Shown: positions 11,529 through 22,505 of the stretch, one piece after another
Layout: each line of letters starts with the position of its first letter
Position numbering within the stretch: the stretch's first letter is position 1
Assembly: GCA_037043015.1 (NCBI GenBank)
Contig: CM073328.1
Location: 14,357,495-14,421,494, forward strand
Origin: Bryum argenteum
Taxonomy: Eukaryota > Streptophyta > Bryopsida > Bryales > Bryaceae
Direction of reading: 5' to 3'
Length of the DNA: 64,000 bases
Position numbers and translations under genes: made by a program
Notes under the pieces: model-generated
The model's database searches: none
Seen by the model: only the letters and a program-made list of their open reading frames with translations
Told to the model about the DNA's origin: nothing

Positions 11529-12300
11529 AGCGGGAAGCTGGTATACTGCTATCTACACTCCATGATCTCACACCAGCGATTCATGACTCCAGGGTTTCGA
11601 GAACAATGTGCAAAGAAGCAATACAACGGCTACAAAGAATGGTATAAGACGTGCTCAGAATGAGCGATGAACGAAGTCAGTCTTACATCCATTTGATTGG
11701 CAGTCAACCCTGATACCCTCTTAAAATACCCGTAACGGCCACTTGGGCGCACGACCAGCCAATTAATCAAGAATGCTCGCAATGGGGGGAAGGAAAGCAG
11801 ATCTGTGACTGACCGACTGACCTATTGTTCGGAGAAGAAACGGACACCGACAACTACCTATTGTTTCGTAATTTCCGGGTAACAGATAAAGAACGAGGCA
11901 AGGGATTTGAAAGCAAGCGACAGATGGCAAGAGTGATGTTCTCGCGAAGTACAAGAGGAGAGAGAAGAGGTCCTTCGTCTTTCAAGAGAGCTTGTCACGG
12001 GCTGGCAAGTGGGTCAACAATAAAACGCCATTGCGAGGGATGCATGCCGCTCGAGGAAGAATGTGGTGGGGGCGACCGGTGGTCGGGGGTGAGAAGATCA
12101 GGTGGGTATCCGTTGATGGTGTTTGGTGATTTGGTCGCCGTCTGGAGATCTGAGTGGGTGTCGACGTTCTTTCTTCGTGAATGTGGGTTTTGCCGGGAAA
12201 TCTGACGTGGGTGCGCGGGAAAGCTTATTGTACGACTCCCGCGCCCTTATTTGTTGGTTTCAGTGAAACACGGTGTTCCTGTTCCCTGTACTGGATCTTG
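11529..12300. other. Upstream region of ATXR copy 2
   Basis: Promoter-side DNA of the minus-strand gene. The part from about 11,820 to 12,240 is relatively GC-rich and holds a 126-codon plus-strand open frame of low complexity. That frame has no recognised feature and is not called as a gene. Two E2F-like sites lie near its end. Confidence 0.45.
12193..12222 (-). promoter_or_regulatory. Pair of E2F-like sites
   Basis: CCGGGAAA at 12193-12200 and GCGGGAAA at 12215-12222 read TTTCCCGG and TTTCCCGC on the minus strand; both fit the plant E2F consensus TTTSSCGS. They are 22 bp apart, about two helical turns, and lie some 665-690 bp upstream of the start codon of ATXR copy 2. ATXR5/6 genes are known to be S-phase expressed, which fits. 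The distance to the unknown transcription start is the main weakness. Confidence 0.4.
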
Positions 12301-12959
12301 TTCCCTTGAAGTTCCCTTCACGTTCGAGTGATTAGGGCTCCAACGTTCATCTTGTACGCTGATTACCTGGAGGCAAATTAAATGCTTGTAATTAATTTGA
12401 ATAGTTAATGATTAAATTAACAGTAAAAACTGCCCTATTTTGAAGGTCCTGAATTTAAAAATTATTATATTGGAAGAATTATGAAGAATCTTATTGAACA
12501 GTTTGAATTTGTCAGGCTGGGTTTATCTTCTCTTGTAAAGATTTGAGAAACTAACTTCAAATATGGATTTCTTGGGTGATTTCTATGACAATAACTAGAA
12601 TTTATTGTGATAAATCTTAAATCCTACTTGTCAATAATCCAAGATAAATTTTGGGGGCTTTGAAAACATGCAAATACATTGAGTTGACAAATTTTTATTT
12701 GTACACTCACTACTTTGTGCTTATGAGTTTCGAAAGGTGTAACATGTTTCTTGAGTATTTAGTAGAAAGTTTTGAGTCATTCTAGTATTGGTCCCTTGTT
12801 TTCCTTTTTGAGACGTGATATTATAAATTTTGAATGAGGGGGTGGAGGGGCAAGAAGGAGTTTTTCCAGATGTACTTCTTAATCGATTGTTTTGTTTATC
12901 TATGAACAAAGCATATTTTCATGTTGAATTTATATAGAATGTAGTAAGGTTGAGTGTAA

Positions 12960-13119
12960 GGGACGCTTTACATGGGGAGGCAAGCCAAGCATAGGGCAGA
13001 AATTTTCTCAGTGTGATTGGTCCGTTATATGTAGTTCAAAAAATAGACCAATTACTTGGAGAGGATTTTTGGTTTCCATCGGCCTCATGTACGCCTTAAC
13101 TCCCTATGTAAAGGGCCCT
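12960..13119. mobile_element. Short Harbinger-like MITE (TAA target duplication)
   Basis: Left end GGGACGCTTTACATGGGGAG pairs with the right end (reverse complement AGGGCCCTTTACATAGGGAG). TAA flanks both sides (12957-12959, 13120-13122). The centre holds two inverted CCAATCACTTGAGAG-like blocks, so the element could fold into a hairpin. No coding potential. Confidence 0.75.
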
Positions 13120-13541
13120 TAACACTTATCCTGACCACATTCTCTGTATATCCAACATGAGAATAGTTGATTCCTTTGTGAACATGGTTTTGTAATTTTG
13201 ATGAAAGTATCTAAAGCAAACCTCTTAAAACCTCTAGTTAATTTGTTTATTTTGTGCTAGAAGAGATGCCAAAACAAAAGAGGCTTATTTGATGCTTCTT
13301 GAGACCTATTGAAGTATACGTAAGAAAAAATATTTTTGACATACTATTTAGATGAATTTTGTTCATTCATAGTAAACAATTGAGTAAATCTTCAAGTTCT
13401 ACTTGGAAATGTCTCCTAAAGGTTTTGTACTAGTACCAACGCGATGCTAATGCAACTTAGTCTACAAAGTCTATAATCACTTCCTTGCCTTGTTACACAT
13501 GTGACTAGATGAAGCAAGATACTAATTAATTGAGGAAATTA

Positions 13542-13712
13542 GAGACGCTTTACACGAGCAGTCATGCCATCTATGAAGGAGACTAAGAAATAAAAATTCT
13601 CTCATGTGATTGGCTTATTTCTCAAAGTTCAAAAAATCGACCAATCACATGAGAGGAATTTCTACACTTATTCAGCCTAATGGATGGCTTCACTCCCTAT
13701 GTAAATCATTCT
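13542..13712. mobile_element. Second copy of the 160-bp Harbinger-like MITE
   Basis: The left end GAGACGCTTTACACGAGCAG and right end (reverse complement AGAATGATTTACATAGGGAG) match the element at 12,960 in order and spacing, and the inner inverted CCAATCACATGAGAG block is shared. TTA flanks both sides. More diverged than its neighbour. A partial relative begins near 14,856 but its right end is not clear. Confidence 0.65.
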
Positions 13713-15440
13713 TTAGTTGTCATAAGTTTCCACTCTTATGCCCTTGATGCGTTGCCACGCCTACTCAAATACGTTAACCATGTGCCTCTTCTTTCTGTTG
13801 GATCTAAAATTAGGTCACTTTTGTAATTTTTGGTGACTTGGGAGCTAAAATTACTTTAACATTTAATATCTTGCGACTCGTTGACTCCTTTTGCGATCTG
13901 ATTTTTTTCTACATCTCTACAAAAAAACCCTACTTCCAACGACACCTCATGCGGCCCGATTCGACAAGCAGTCCAATAGATCATAATGTCACAAAACAAA
14001 ACAAACTATGTGCCTTAAATAATAGATTCCAAACATTTACTATAATTTTCTCGCTTGAATGTCTTAACGTCCATAAGACAATTAAAACATGCCTAAATGG
14101 ACATTTTTGGTCACATTGAAACTTTTCAAGCCTTCCCACACCTCAAACTACAAAGAGATTTGAAAGAAATACATATACTAACTTTCCTATAAAGTCTTGC
14201 AATATAGAATCTCTCAAATCTACCTCAAAAGGAAGATTTGGGATAATTTATGTAGTAAACAATTATGAAATATAAGGAATATGAGGCAAATGTTGAGTAA
14301 GTTGGCTATCAATGATTTTCTATTCGTGTTGAAGCTTGGTTTAGTAAGAGCCATGACAATGTTAAAAGTTGTTTTTTGAAAGCCCATATTAGTGCATTTA
14401 TTGAAATTTAAATAAAATAATGAAATCTGAAATTATGTCTTTTGTTAAAGTTGTCACCTACAACTTGCCATACTCAAGTGTATGATTAAACAACTTATAC
14501 GCAATGTCAAGATTGATAATAGTCAATATGATTATCAAATAAACACAACAAAAAGTCAAGAACAAAACAAACCTTCAACTTCCAGATCTAATTGATTAAA
14601 TATGGATACCAGAAGTCCCTATATATATATATATATATATCTAAATAATAAAAGAATAAACCGATATTCATTCAAAACATAAAAAACAAGAGTACGATGC
14701 TATTGTTCTTGCTTTGACGGCCCCTGAAAACACTTTTTGTATAGGGAGCAACTGTAGAGATTTTAATAAGAAATCCTTTGTAAAAGGATCACGATGAAGA
14801 TACTTTGAGACACGTGTAAATAAACACATATAGTGAACACATATCCTTAAATTTAGGAATGGTTTACGTGGGGAGTGGAAGAGTTCATGGAGCCGATAGA
14901 CAACAAAATCCCTCTTATGTAATTGGTTCATTTCTCAAAGTTTAAAAAATGGACCAATACATTGGGGTATATATTTGAAGTATCCAAGGTATGCCTATGA
15001 AGGTTACTGATGTCAAACTTCTCTTTTAGGTGTTTAGACTACAACCGGTCAAGATAGAAAACAAAGCGATCACAACAAAGGCCTCGCTCAGTACAAAAAC
15101 CGATTAAGACTCCTTAAGGAATTGTTAATTGCATTTAATTCCTCTCCGACACATCCACCATTTGCCTCATATAACCATGTCTTGACCAGAGGCCTTCTTC
15201 ACCGTAGTGTAAACCGGCCTTTATACGAAGTGGACGTAAAACTAGAAAATCGACAACGTGCACAGAGTTCTCTGTATGCAAAGGTGATGACCGCCTTATT
15301 ATACTTGGGTTGCTATATTTGGGATGGTGAAAAGTTACAATGGAGTTGGTAGAGTGCATGGGACATTTGTATGCAGTAATTTCAGCATGGCTTGTTGAGT
15401 ATGTATATCATCCCACTACTAGAAAAGAGAGGGGTTTGCA
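13713..15440. other. Gene-poor AT-rich region
   Basis: No supported gene. It includes part of a Harbinger-type repeat near 14,850-14,980 and a possible right terminus of the 1,410-type MITE near 15,205 (GTGTAAACCGGCC). Open frames at 13,838-14,119 and 14,668-14,931 have no conserved features. Confidence 0.5.
14620..14640. repeat. (TA)n microsatellite
   Basis: About ten uninterrupted AT dinucleotides. Confidence 0.95.
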
Positions 15441-15496
15441 ACGTTACAAATGTTGCTTTTGTGTGAACGTTACTTGAGTCTAGCAATAGTTTGGAA

Positions 15497-15815
15497 CTTG
15501 CTTGAGCAACGTTTTAAAAAAGTTAAGCAATGTTCTAAAACAATTATGCAACGTTCTAAGAAAATTAAGCAATGTTCTAAAAGAATTATGCAACGTTCAG
15601 AAAAAACTAAGCAATGTTCTAAAAAAACTAAGCAACATTCTAAAGAAACTAAACAACATACTAAAAAAACTAAGCGACCTTCTAAAAACATTCAGCGATG
15701 TCCTAAAAATTTAAGCAATGTTCTAAAAGAGCTATGCAACGTTCTTAACAAACTAAGCAACGTTCTCAAACTTAAGCAACGGTCTTAAAAAATTAAGCAA
15801 CGTTTCTGGATATGC
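15497..15815. repeat. ~21-bp minisatellite, about 14 copies
   Basis: Units of the form AAACTAAGCAACGTTCTAAA, with T/C and small A-run variants, follow one another across about 310 bases. Because 21 is a multiple of three, stop-free frames arise on both strands, each a run of seven-residue repeats. I treat these as by-products, not proteins. Confidence 0.9.
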
Positions 15816-16149
15816 TATGCTTTAGAAAGCCCTTGTTCCTGCAACACTAAGTAAGCTTGAAATCGAATTGAGATTTAGTGCGAGTCGGCATCATCCCCTT
15901 GACCATTCTCCTTGACTGAATGGTCATCTGTGCTCATTTCGATAATAAGTTCAAGCTCACAAAAAATAACCACAATATGAAACAATCTTACTAATAGGGT
16001 TAGTGTGATCATGCCTGATATGAAGGATCATATGAAGAACGTATTATTTTTATAAATTGTATAATGGAAAATAGAACCCGAGAATCCATTAAGATATTGA
16101 GCACTTTTATGAACAACTGAATGAAAATGTATTTTGCTCGAACATGAGT

Positions 16150-16320
16150 TGTTGTTGTGAAACTGAGGTTACGTACCAGTTGTTGATGAACTCGGGATAG
16201 ATGCAGCGATGGTTGCAAAGAAAGTATACACGATAGGTTAAACATAAATTGAGGTCTACGTACCAGTTGTCGATGAGCTCGGGATAGATGCGGCCATGGT
16301 CGCGAAGAAAGTACAAGAAA
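16150..16320. repeat. Tandem duplication of about 90 bp
   Basis: Copies start near 16,162 and 16,252 and share TACGTACCAGTTG and CTCGGGATAGATGC blocks followed by a GCAAAGAAAGTA-like block. The minus-strand open frame through both contains two variants of a G-R-I-Y-P-E-L-I-D-N-W-Y string; no family was recognised. Confidence 0.75.
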
Positions 16321-16760
16321 ATAGGGGAGAGGAGATGGCCTCCGAGAGGCCAAGCCAATAATCTCGTGAGGGCTTGAATGGGCAGAGAAATTCAGCATTT
16401 TGAGAGAGGATGATCTTGTGCACTTCATTGAAAAGAAAGTAAGAGCGAATTGTGAGAGGCGTGCTAGGAGTTTAGAGTGAAAGAGAGGTGCAACCAAACA
16501 CGATGTTTCAAAATTTGTGATTGCTTTGAGCAATGTTTATACTTGTGGTGAATCTTAGTAGCAATTTAGAGAATTTGATAAAGAGGGCTATTGATTACTA
16601 CAAGGAAAGAAACCCTAAACAACAAGCATTTACATTCCTCCACTATTGCGAGTTGTCACGAGACGTACTGAGGTGGTGAGATTCTCTAATAGAGAGACAA
16701 CGTGGAGTGAGTGGGTGTGACGGTGGATGTAGTTATCTTGGCATGAGTACGAGGAGCTAA

Positions 16761-17117
16761 TTAACACAAGAAAGAGGTCGGCGAAATGGCCCACACGTGG
16801 TGGAAGCATTGATGGAGGGACACCAACAAATGCACAATTGGCCGAGCTCGTGCGGAGAAGGGCTAAAAGAAAGAGTACAAGTATTAGCCGAGGAGGAAGG
16901 CGGAGAGATTGCAAAGTGGCGAAAGTGGAGGCAATTGTTGAGACACATAAGCGCATGCGTTAAAGGGCAAAGGGCAAACATGCGCCGTGCGGAGGTAATG
17001 GCCGACCATGGAGGAGTTTTGCTTTTCAAAACGGCATTGGATGCTAGTATGATCAAGCAACGAAGGATTACTTTTTATTACATCGAGAGGATTAGAGGAG
17101 TAAATCAAGTCGGGTAG
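16761..17117 (+). CDS. Hypothetical open frame, possible decayed element
   Basis: An open frame of about 119 codons with no ATG near its left end (first ATG at 16,812). It is richer in A and G at codon ends than its surroundings and has a charged composition (EEEGGEIAKWRKWRQLL near the middle). No domain was recognised. It could be a fragment of a transposon-encoded protein or chance. There is no splice or promoter support. Confidence 0.15.
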   Translation, partial: LTQERGRRNGPHVVEALMEGHQQMHNWPSSCGEGLKERVQVLAEEEGGEIAKWRKWRQLLRHISACVKGQRANMRRAEVMADHGGVLLFKTALDASMIKQRRITFYYIERIRGVNQVG

Positions 17118-18780
17118 AGATAAACAACGCGGAAAGCCACCTTCCCTGTCAAAGTAGGATTCCTTCAAGAAAAAGTTCTAGCCTCAAGGAAGAAGAATTG
17201 CCTTAATTTAAATCACCATTTTGAACTCCCATCTGCATACTGTCTCATGGCTTTTGAAAATTTTCAATTAGGATTTCATCGATTTTTTTTATTAAACAAG
17301 GACTGAGTTAAATTCCTTCCAAGGTCTGAAATTGACTCGAAATTTTATTTCACTATTGCACGCCATTAAAGAAAGAAAGATGTCTCAACTAGCAATAAGC
17401 AACAATGACGAGCAATAATATACAATGTAAACTGTCACGTCTTTTTCTTTGTTTTATGTGAGAGTGACTATTTGAGCTCAATTTGTGCTTGAAGTGATAA
17501 TTTTGCAAAATTGCTCATACCCATATATGAAAATGAGCTTGAAAGGATGTGGTAGTTACCAAGGGTCATGCTTTTGAAAAACTTGGAAGATCTTTATGAT
17601 TGCAATCACCATACTTCATTCAAAAATTATAAGAATTGTCACTTATAACAATGTTGGTTCATTATGCGAAACAATTGGTGGGCCCCTTGGTCACATGATT
17701 CCCAAGAGCAACTTAAATCATATTGCACCTCTTCATAAACTCTATGGAAAATGTAACCATGTTGTTGAATGCATGCTATTGAGGAGAGGAGATACTAGGA
17801 ATTATTATTATTATTATTATTATTTTCAAAACATTTTAAATAGAAATGAAGAGATAATATATACCGAAATGAAATATTGCTATGCAAAATTGGGTCCCGC
17901 AAACACTTTCATGTACTAAAGAACAAGTCAAACAAAGGGTCCCTCTTGGTTACCCTTTCTTTCAACAAATGGTACTTTTTTCATATTTTATGTTGTTTTT
18001 ATGAGATTTTGAGTTATCATGCACCTCCGCCCATTGCGAGTCTCATAGATCATTATCTTCACCTCCAATACTTGAACCATAAATTAATGAATGGGGTAAC
18101 TATATCTTGTAAGATATTTTGTAAAAATGATGTGTTTTCAACTTTGTATGACGTTGTAATGCTTGGTCAAAGTCTATTACCCAAAAGAATTTAAGTGCCC
18201 AAATCCCCCAAATGCGAGAAAAAACTAAAACTCTCAATTGGTGCATGAAGAAAATCTAAAAAATTTGTACAACATCTTATAGGAGTATTCTATAAGATCC
18301 TATTGTTACAATCATTCATTGTTACTAAAAAAATTTAAAAAATGATCCATTCACTTATGCATTTGTGGGGGAAGTCAAAAGTTGATATCCTCTTGAGCGT
18401 TTAGGTGATAAAATTAAACAAAAACCTCCACTTTTAAAGAATGTGCTTTTTGATGTAAATTGAGGCCTCAACGTGGAGTTACATTGATTATTTGCATGCC
18501 TTTTAAAAAAATAAATCTACCAGTCACATACATAATGAAATGTACCCAGTTGTGACATATGAGAGGCCTAGTTGCATGCTTTGTATGTGAAGTAGAAGTC
18601 CTTACCCTTGTCCTCCGCACACGAACATTAAAAAATGTCAGACCAATATTTATAGAACATGTAAAAAATCCAAACCTATGTATAAAAAAATACGAAGTTG
18701 GAGGTTTTTGGTGATGTTAAAATTATAGAATATGCAATCAATATGCAAGTTCCTTGCTTCTCGGTTGTCAATGTTCCTTA
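17118..18780. other. AT-rich intergenic stretch
   Basis: No gene supported. Contains a short ATT microsatellite (17,801-17,824). The open frames at 17,596-17,919 and 17,877-18,194 overlap in different phases and have AT-rich, non-coding-like composition. Confidence 0.5.
17801..17824. repeat. (ATT)n microsatellite
   Basis: Eight ATT units in a row. Confidence 0.95.
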
Positions 18781-18784
18781 TATA

Positions 18785-19185
18785 GAATGTCCTCCGTTCC
18801 CTTCTTTTCGGTTTTCTCTCCTTTTTAAGATTTTTAGCATGTCCTGTGTTTGCTCGTTCCCAATTCCTCGTCGTCTATTATGGTTCCCTATTATCCATTT
18901 TTTTCTAGCTGGTTCTCTACATCCAAACTCGCGTTTATGGTTTGTTCCTAGTTCCCCTTCCCCGTCCCCCAACTTCCCTTCTTAGTTTCCATCATTTTTT
19001 CCCGGTTCCCATCATTCATTCCTAGTTCCCATTAGTCGTTCCTAGTTCTCATTATTTATTCATGGTACCCATCCTCCGTTCCCAATTCCTATCCTTTGTT
19101 CCCCCTTCCTACTTCCCTTCCGATGTTTTCTTGATCTCCGGTTCATTGTCTCTTTCTCTGCTTTCATTTTCATTTTCCACATTCC
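18785..19185 (+). repeat. TTCCC-rich degenerate minisatellite
   Basis: Many short units such as GTTCCCATCATTCATTCCTA and GTTCCTAGTTCCCATTA in loose tandem order. The reverse complement of the same motif dominates 27,300-28,060. Open frames across it on both strands are low-complexity artefacts. Confidence 0.75.
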
Positions 19186-19819
19186 TTGTCCCTTCAACTC
19201 CTTATTATATTATAGGGATCTAAGAAATTCTTTTTAAATACTAATTACATAAATTCTTCAAAATCTTTAAATCTCCATATACTATGTATACATGACCAAA
19301 TAATGATGGTGACCATAACCATGCATGTATGGTGGATCACCAAGGACGAATAGACAAAACCCTAATCGTGTTCTTTTATATATAGAGATTAAATTAGCTT
19401 CGGAGTTCTTTTTACCACAACAAAAGTCTCTTGAGCATGGCGTGATATTAAAGAAGGTGATATTAAAGAGGGATCTTCGGTGGTACTGTAGTCACAAGCT
19501 TCTCTGAATTGACAGCGAGCTCGCAGTTGTTGTCGTCCTCGCAGGTCGCGATTGTCGATGTTGAGCTCTGGAGGGCGATTGATCGGGACTCGCTCTGCTT
19601 TTTCTCGAAAAGATTCACGCTGTGAAGAATTTCGCTCTTGGAAGAATTTCACTGAATTTGGTTTCGAACCGTGCTCTTTGGCGACTTCAACAATCGCCCC
19701 GGCCGGTAAATCTCCAACCCGCACTCACGTATACCTTATCCCGATCTACCATCCTAATTCTTCCAATCCTGGTAATCTCAATTTCCTGTATAGATTGGAA
19801 TATCCGTGTCGGGCTCTGA

Positions 19820-20640
19820 ATTAGGGTTTCGAGAATCCTCGCGGCGAATCTTCAACCCGTACAAAATTTCTCATGTTCTTCCCTAGTGTTCGTTAGAATC
19901 AGATTCCTGAATTCCCAATTACGTTATTCTGAATTCCATGAAAAAAGTCGAATTATCTTTGTGACTCTGAAGTAGGGTTTCGAGAATCGCTCAACCTGCA
20001 CAGAACTATGCTTATGACAGAGCCGTTTCAGTGTTGTACTTCGATTCAAGCGGCGAACCGGTGATGCTGAATCGAGAATGTTTTTGGTGAATCGCAATCT
20101 ACACAATTATGCGCCATTTTAATGTTCGCGTTATCTGAAAATGGTAGAGCACGCGTGATAGTGAATCGGGATTTCAGGAATCGTCTAGGTGTCTTTGTTA
20201 TAGTAATACAGGCATCCTGATTTTTCAATTACAGTAATCTTTAATGGAACCATCCGTGTGACTCTCACTTTACCTGCACTGAATTTTGCTTATGATAGAG
20301 CTGTTTTAATCCTGTAACTTCAATTGACGCTTCTCTAAGGCGGTGGGTCACCTGTACTAGTAATATGGAGTTTCGGGAAATCTCTATCAACTTGCAGGGA
20401 TGCTCTTTGTTTCGTATGGTAGAGGCAGCATTCTAGAGACTAGATGGAATCATCTGTGTCTGATCAGGGTTTCGAAATTTGCTTTACCTGTACAGAGTTT
20501 TGCATATGGTAGAGCCGTTTTAATCTTGTAAGTCAGATTACGCTATTCTAAGGTGGTCGAGCACCCGTGCTACTGATATGGAGTTTCGGGATGCTTTTGT
20601 GTAGGGGGTAACTTTCTGGAGACTAAAGCATAAGTGGTGT
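19820..20640. repeat. Degenerate repeats 5' of the small GC-rich frame
   Basis: Blocks such as TAGGGTTTCGAGAATC, TTTTGCTTATGATAGAGC followed by TGTTTTAATC, and ATGGAGTTTCGGGA recur three or four times at roughly 180-220 bp spacing (for example near 20,000, 20,280 and 20,490). A possible donor (CCGGCCG then GTAAAT at 19,706) and acceptor (CATCAG at 20,643-20,648) would make this the 5' intron of the small gene to its right. Confidence 0.55.
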
Positions 20641-20663
20641 TTCATCAGGGTTTTGAAGCAAGC

Positions 20664-20912
20664 ATGGCGCCATCGTGTCAGGGGATGGTGCCCGTGGGCA
20701 TGAACGATGGCACTCTATTTCCAGTGATGTCCGCCTTCGCGCTGCCGAACTCCCTGCTGCCAGTGGCCGCGGATCCCGTGCGAGTGGAGAACATGGCGGC
20801 TGAGCTTCGGGATCTGGAGTTCGTGCCTGTCAACTTGGCGGACAACATTGCAGAAGCCATCATCGTCGGCATTCAATCTGCCCTTGCCATTGGCGGAAGA
20901 AGGCGACTGTGA
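20664..20912 (+). CDS. Small unrecognised protein, 82 residues, GC-rich codons
   Basis: From the ATG at 20,664 the frame gives 82 residues; an in-frame ATG at 20,634 would add ten. Third codon positions are mostly G or C, in sharp contrast to the AT-rich flanks, which is the main reason to believe it is translated. The product is rich in Met, Ala, Val and Pro, has no signal peptide or membrane segment, and ends in a possible amphipathic helix (about residues 45-77) followed by GGRRRL. I do not recognise the family. Both flanks are degenerate tandem repeats resembling untranslated regions or introns. A CATCAG acceptor lies just 5' of the frame and a GTAAGC donor just after the stop, so it may be one exon of a longer transcript. 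Confidence 0.4.
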   Translation: MAPSCQGMVPVGMNDGTLFPVMSAFALPNSLLPVAADPVRVENMAAELRDLEFVPVNLADNIAEAIIVGIQSALAIGGRRRL

Positions 20913-20929
20913 TTGTAGTAAGCTTTCCC

Positions 20930-21340
20930 TTGTACGATAGTTCTAGCATTTTACAACCTTGTGGACCAGAGGCAGCAGATCGATCTTACTGTGAGGAAGG
21001 TTACGTAATTGTTTGTTTCAAATATAATTATTCCTGCCTCTCATCTCCGGCTTGCTCCTATAGCGCTCTCACGATTCTGTAGAAGCAGCAAATTGTTCTC
21101 ACTCTGAGTCACATGATTGCTTGTTTCAAATTTTAACAACGTTGCCTTCACATCCGGCTTGTACTCTTCTTCTTACGATTGATTGTAGAGCTCCATGCCC
21201 TTGTGGACCAGAAGCAGCAAGTCATTTTCACTCTTGGGTTATATAATCTCTTGTTGCAAGTAAAAACAATGTTGCCTGTCATGACCGGCTTGCTCTTTTC
21301 TTCTTGCGGTAGAGTGTAGTCTTCCACGATCTTCTTTTTG
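20930..21340. repeat. Degenerate ~120-bp repeats 3' of the small frame
   Basis: Three successive copies (near 20,955, 21,080 and 21,200) each contain CTTGTGGACCAGAAGCAGCA or a variant, then a TTGTTTCAAAT-like block, then CATCCGGCTTGCTC or a variant. Confidence 0.65.
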
Positions 21341-21835
21341 CTCTGAAGTTGAGTGAGGCTATCTCAGGAATGTTGCCTTACATCTTTGGTCTGCTCCTTT
21401 CTCGTCGATTGCTAGGTTGAACTAGTTCTGCTTTGCATTTGCTCGATGTTCATCATTGATTGTTTAGGCGATCGAACGAGCATTATCGTAGCTGGATTGC
21501 CACTGATATCATAATGTTACTATCTGTATTGGTATGAGCACGAGAGGTCTTTGGTTGTCAAACTTGTTAAGGTTTCGTTAAAAATATCCGAATCTTCTAG
21601 ATGCAGATATGCAGATTGTAGACCTTTGAAATTGTGTTCTCTATCATCAAAGGTCAGTGACCAGATGTTTACAATCTGTATCAGTCTTCTAAATGGTTAA
21701 TTTTCCAGGTTGCCCAGCTATACATCCAATGAACGTGACATCGAATCATTTCTTACAAAGAAACTTCACACTTTTGTACCATTACGACGAATGTGTGTCA
21801 TAACCTTGGAGGACATGCGTGTATGATACAACATA

Positions 21836-21900
21836 AATGATAGTATTGCTTGAATCCTTATTCTAAATGATAGTATTGCTTGGATCCTTATTCTAGATTG
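21836..21900. repeat. 32-bp tandem duplication
   Basis: Two copies of AAATGATAGTATTGCTTGAA followed by TCCTTATTCTA, differing at one or two positions. Confidence 0.9.
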
Positions 21901-21969
21901 TATCATAATTAGTATTGTGTCTACTCCAATGCTCCACACTTTTTTCAAGAGATTGAACCTTAGAGTTAA

Positions 21970-22238
21970 GGGAGAGTGTTAAAAAATGGAGCAGTATCAA
22001 TAATGGAGCGCAAGGCTTTTACCTAGAGGTACGTAATAGCTTCACCATTGTAAGGTGTTAAATTAGGGCACTATTTTAGAAACACCTATAAGTCCATCAA
22101 AAATTCATAGTTAATTATAGAAGAGTCCAAAAATGATGGATACACTTTGACGATCTTTCCACTTACTTTGCCTATGCACAAAAATTACTTCCACTAATCT
22201 TTTAATCTGAAATTTGAACCATTATTGAGCACTCTCCA
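21970..22238. mobile_element. MITE-like repeat with TTAA flanks
   Basis: The left end GGGAGAGTGTTAAAAAATGG is the approximate inverse of the right end (reverse complement ATGGAGAGTGCTCAATAATG). TTAA lies on both sides (21,966-21,969 and 22,239-22,242). A diverged second copy spans about 42,160-42,840 and is interrupted by a Harbinger-type MITE. No coding capacity. Confidence 0.55.
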
Positions 22239-22505
22239 TTAATGTGAGATAACGTGAGAGCTTCGATATGAAGCTACACAGCAAAGAAAATTCATCGAAA
22301 AGTGACAGCAAAGAAGCTGATCTTTTTTATACCTCATGCAAACCTATACACCAAACTCCTGCAAAAAAATAATATAGTGGCACAAACTAATCTTCAGCTA
22401 TGACTACCAATGGCTCCGGATTCCAGAATCACCAGAAAATGATACAAAGGCTCTACTCGAGAGGATTGAACATCTTCACCTACGAAATTCACGGCGATCA
22501 ATACC

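Noticed and set aside
15450-15788. Lys/Gln/Cys-Ser repeat frames on both strands
   Set aside because: They are the translation of a ~21-bp minisatellite; open frames exist in several phases at once, and no start, promoter or splice support is seen.
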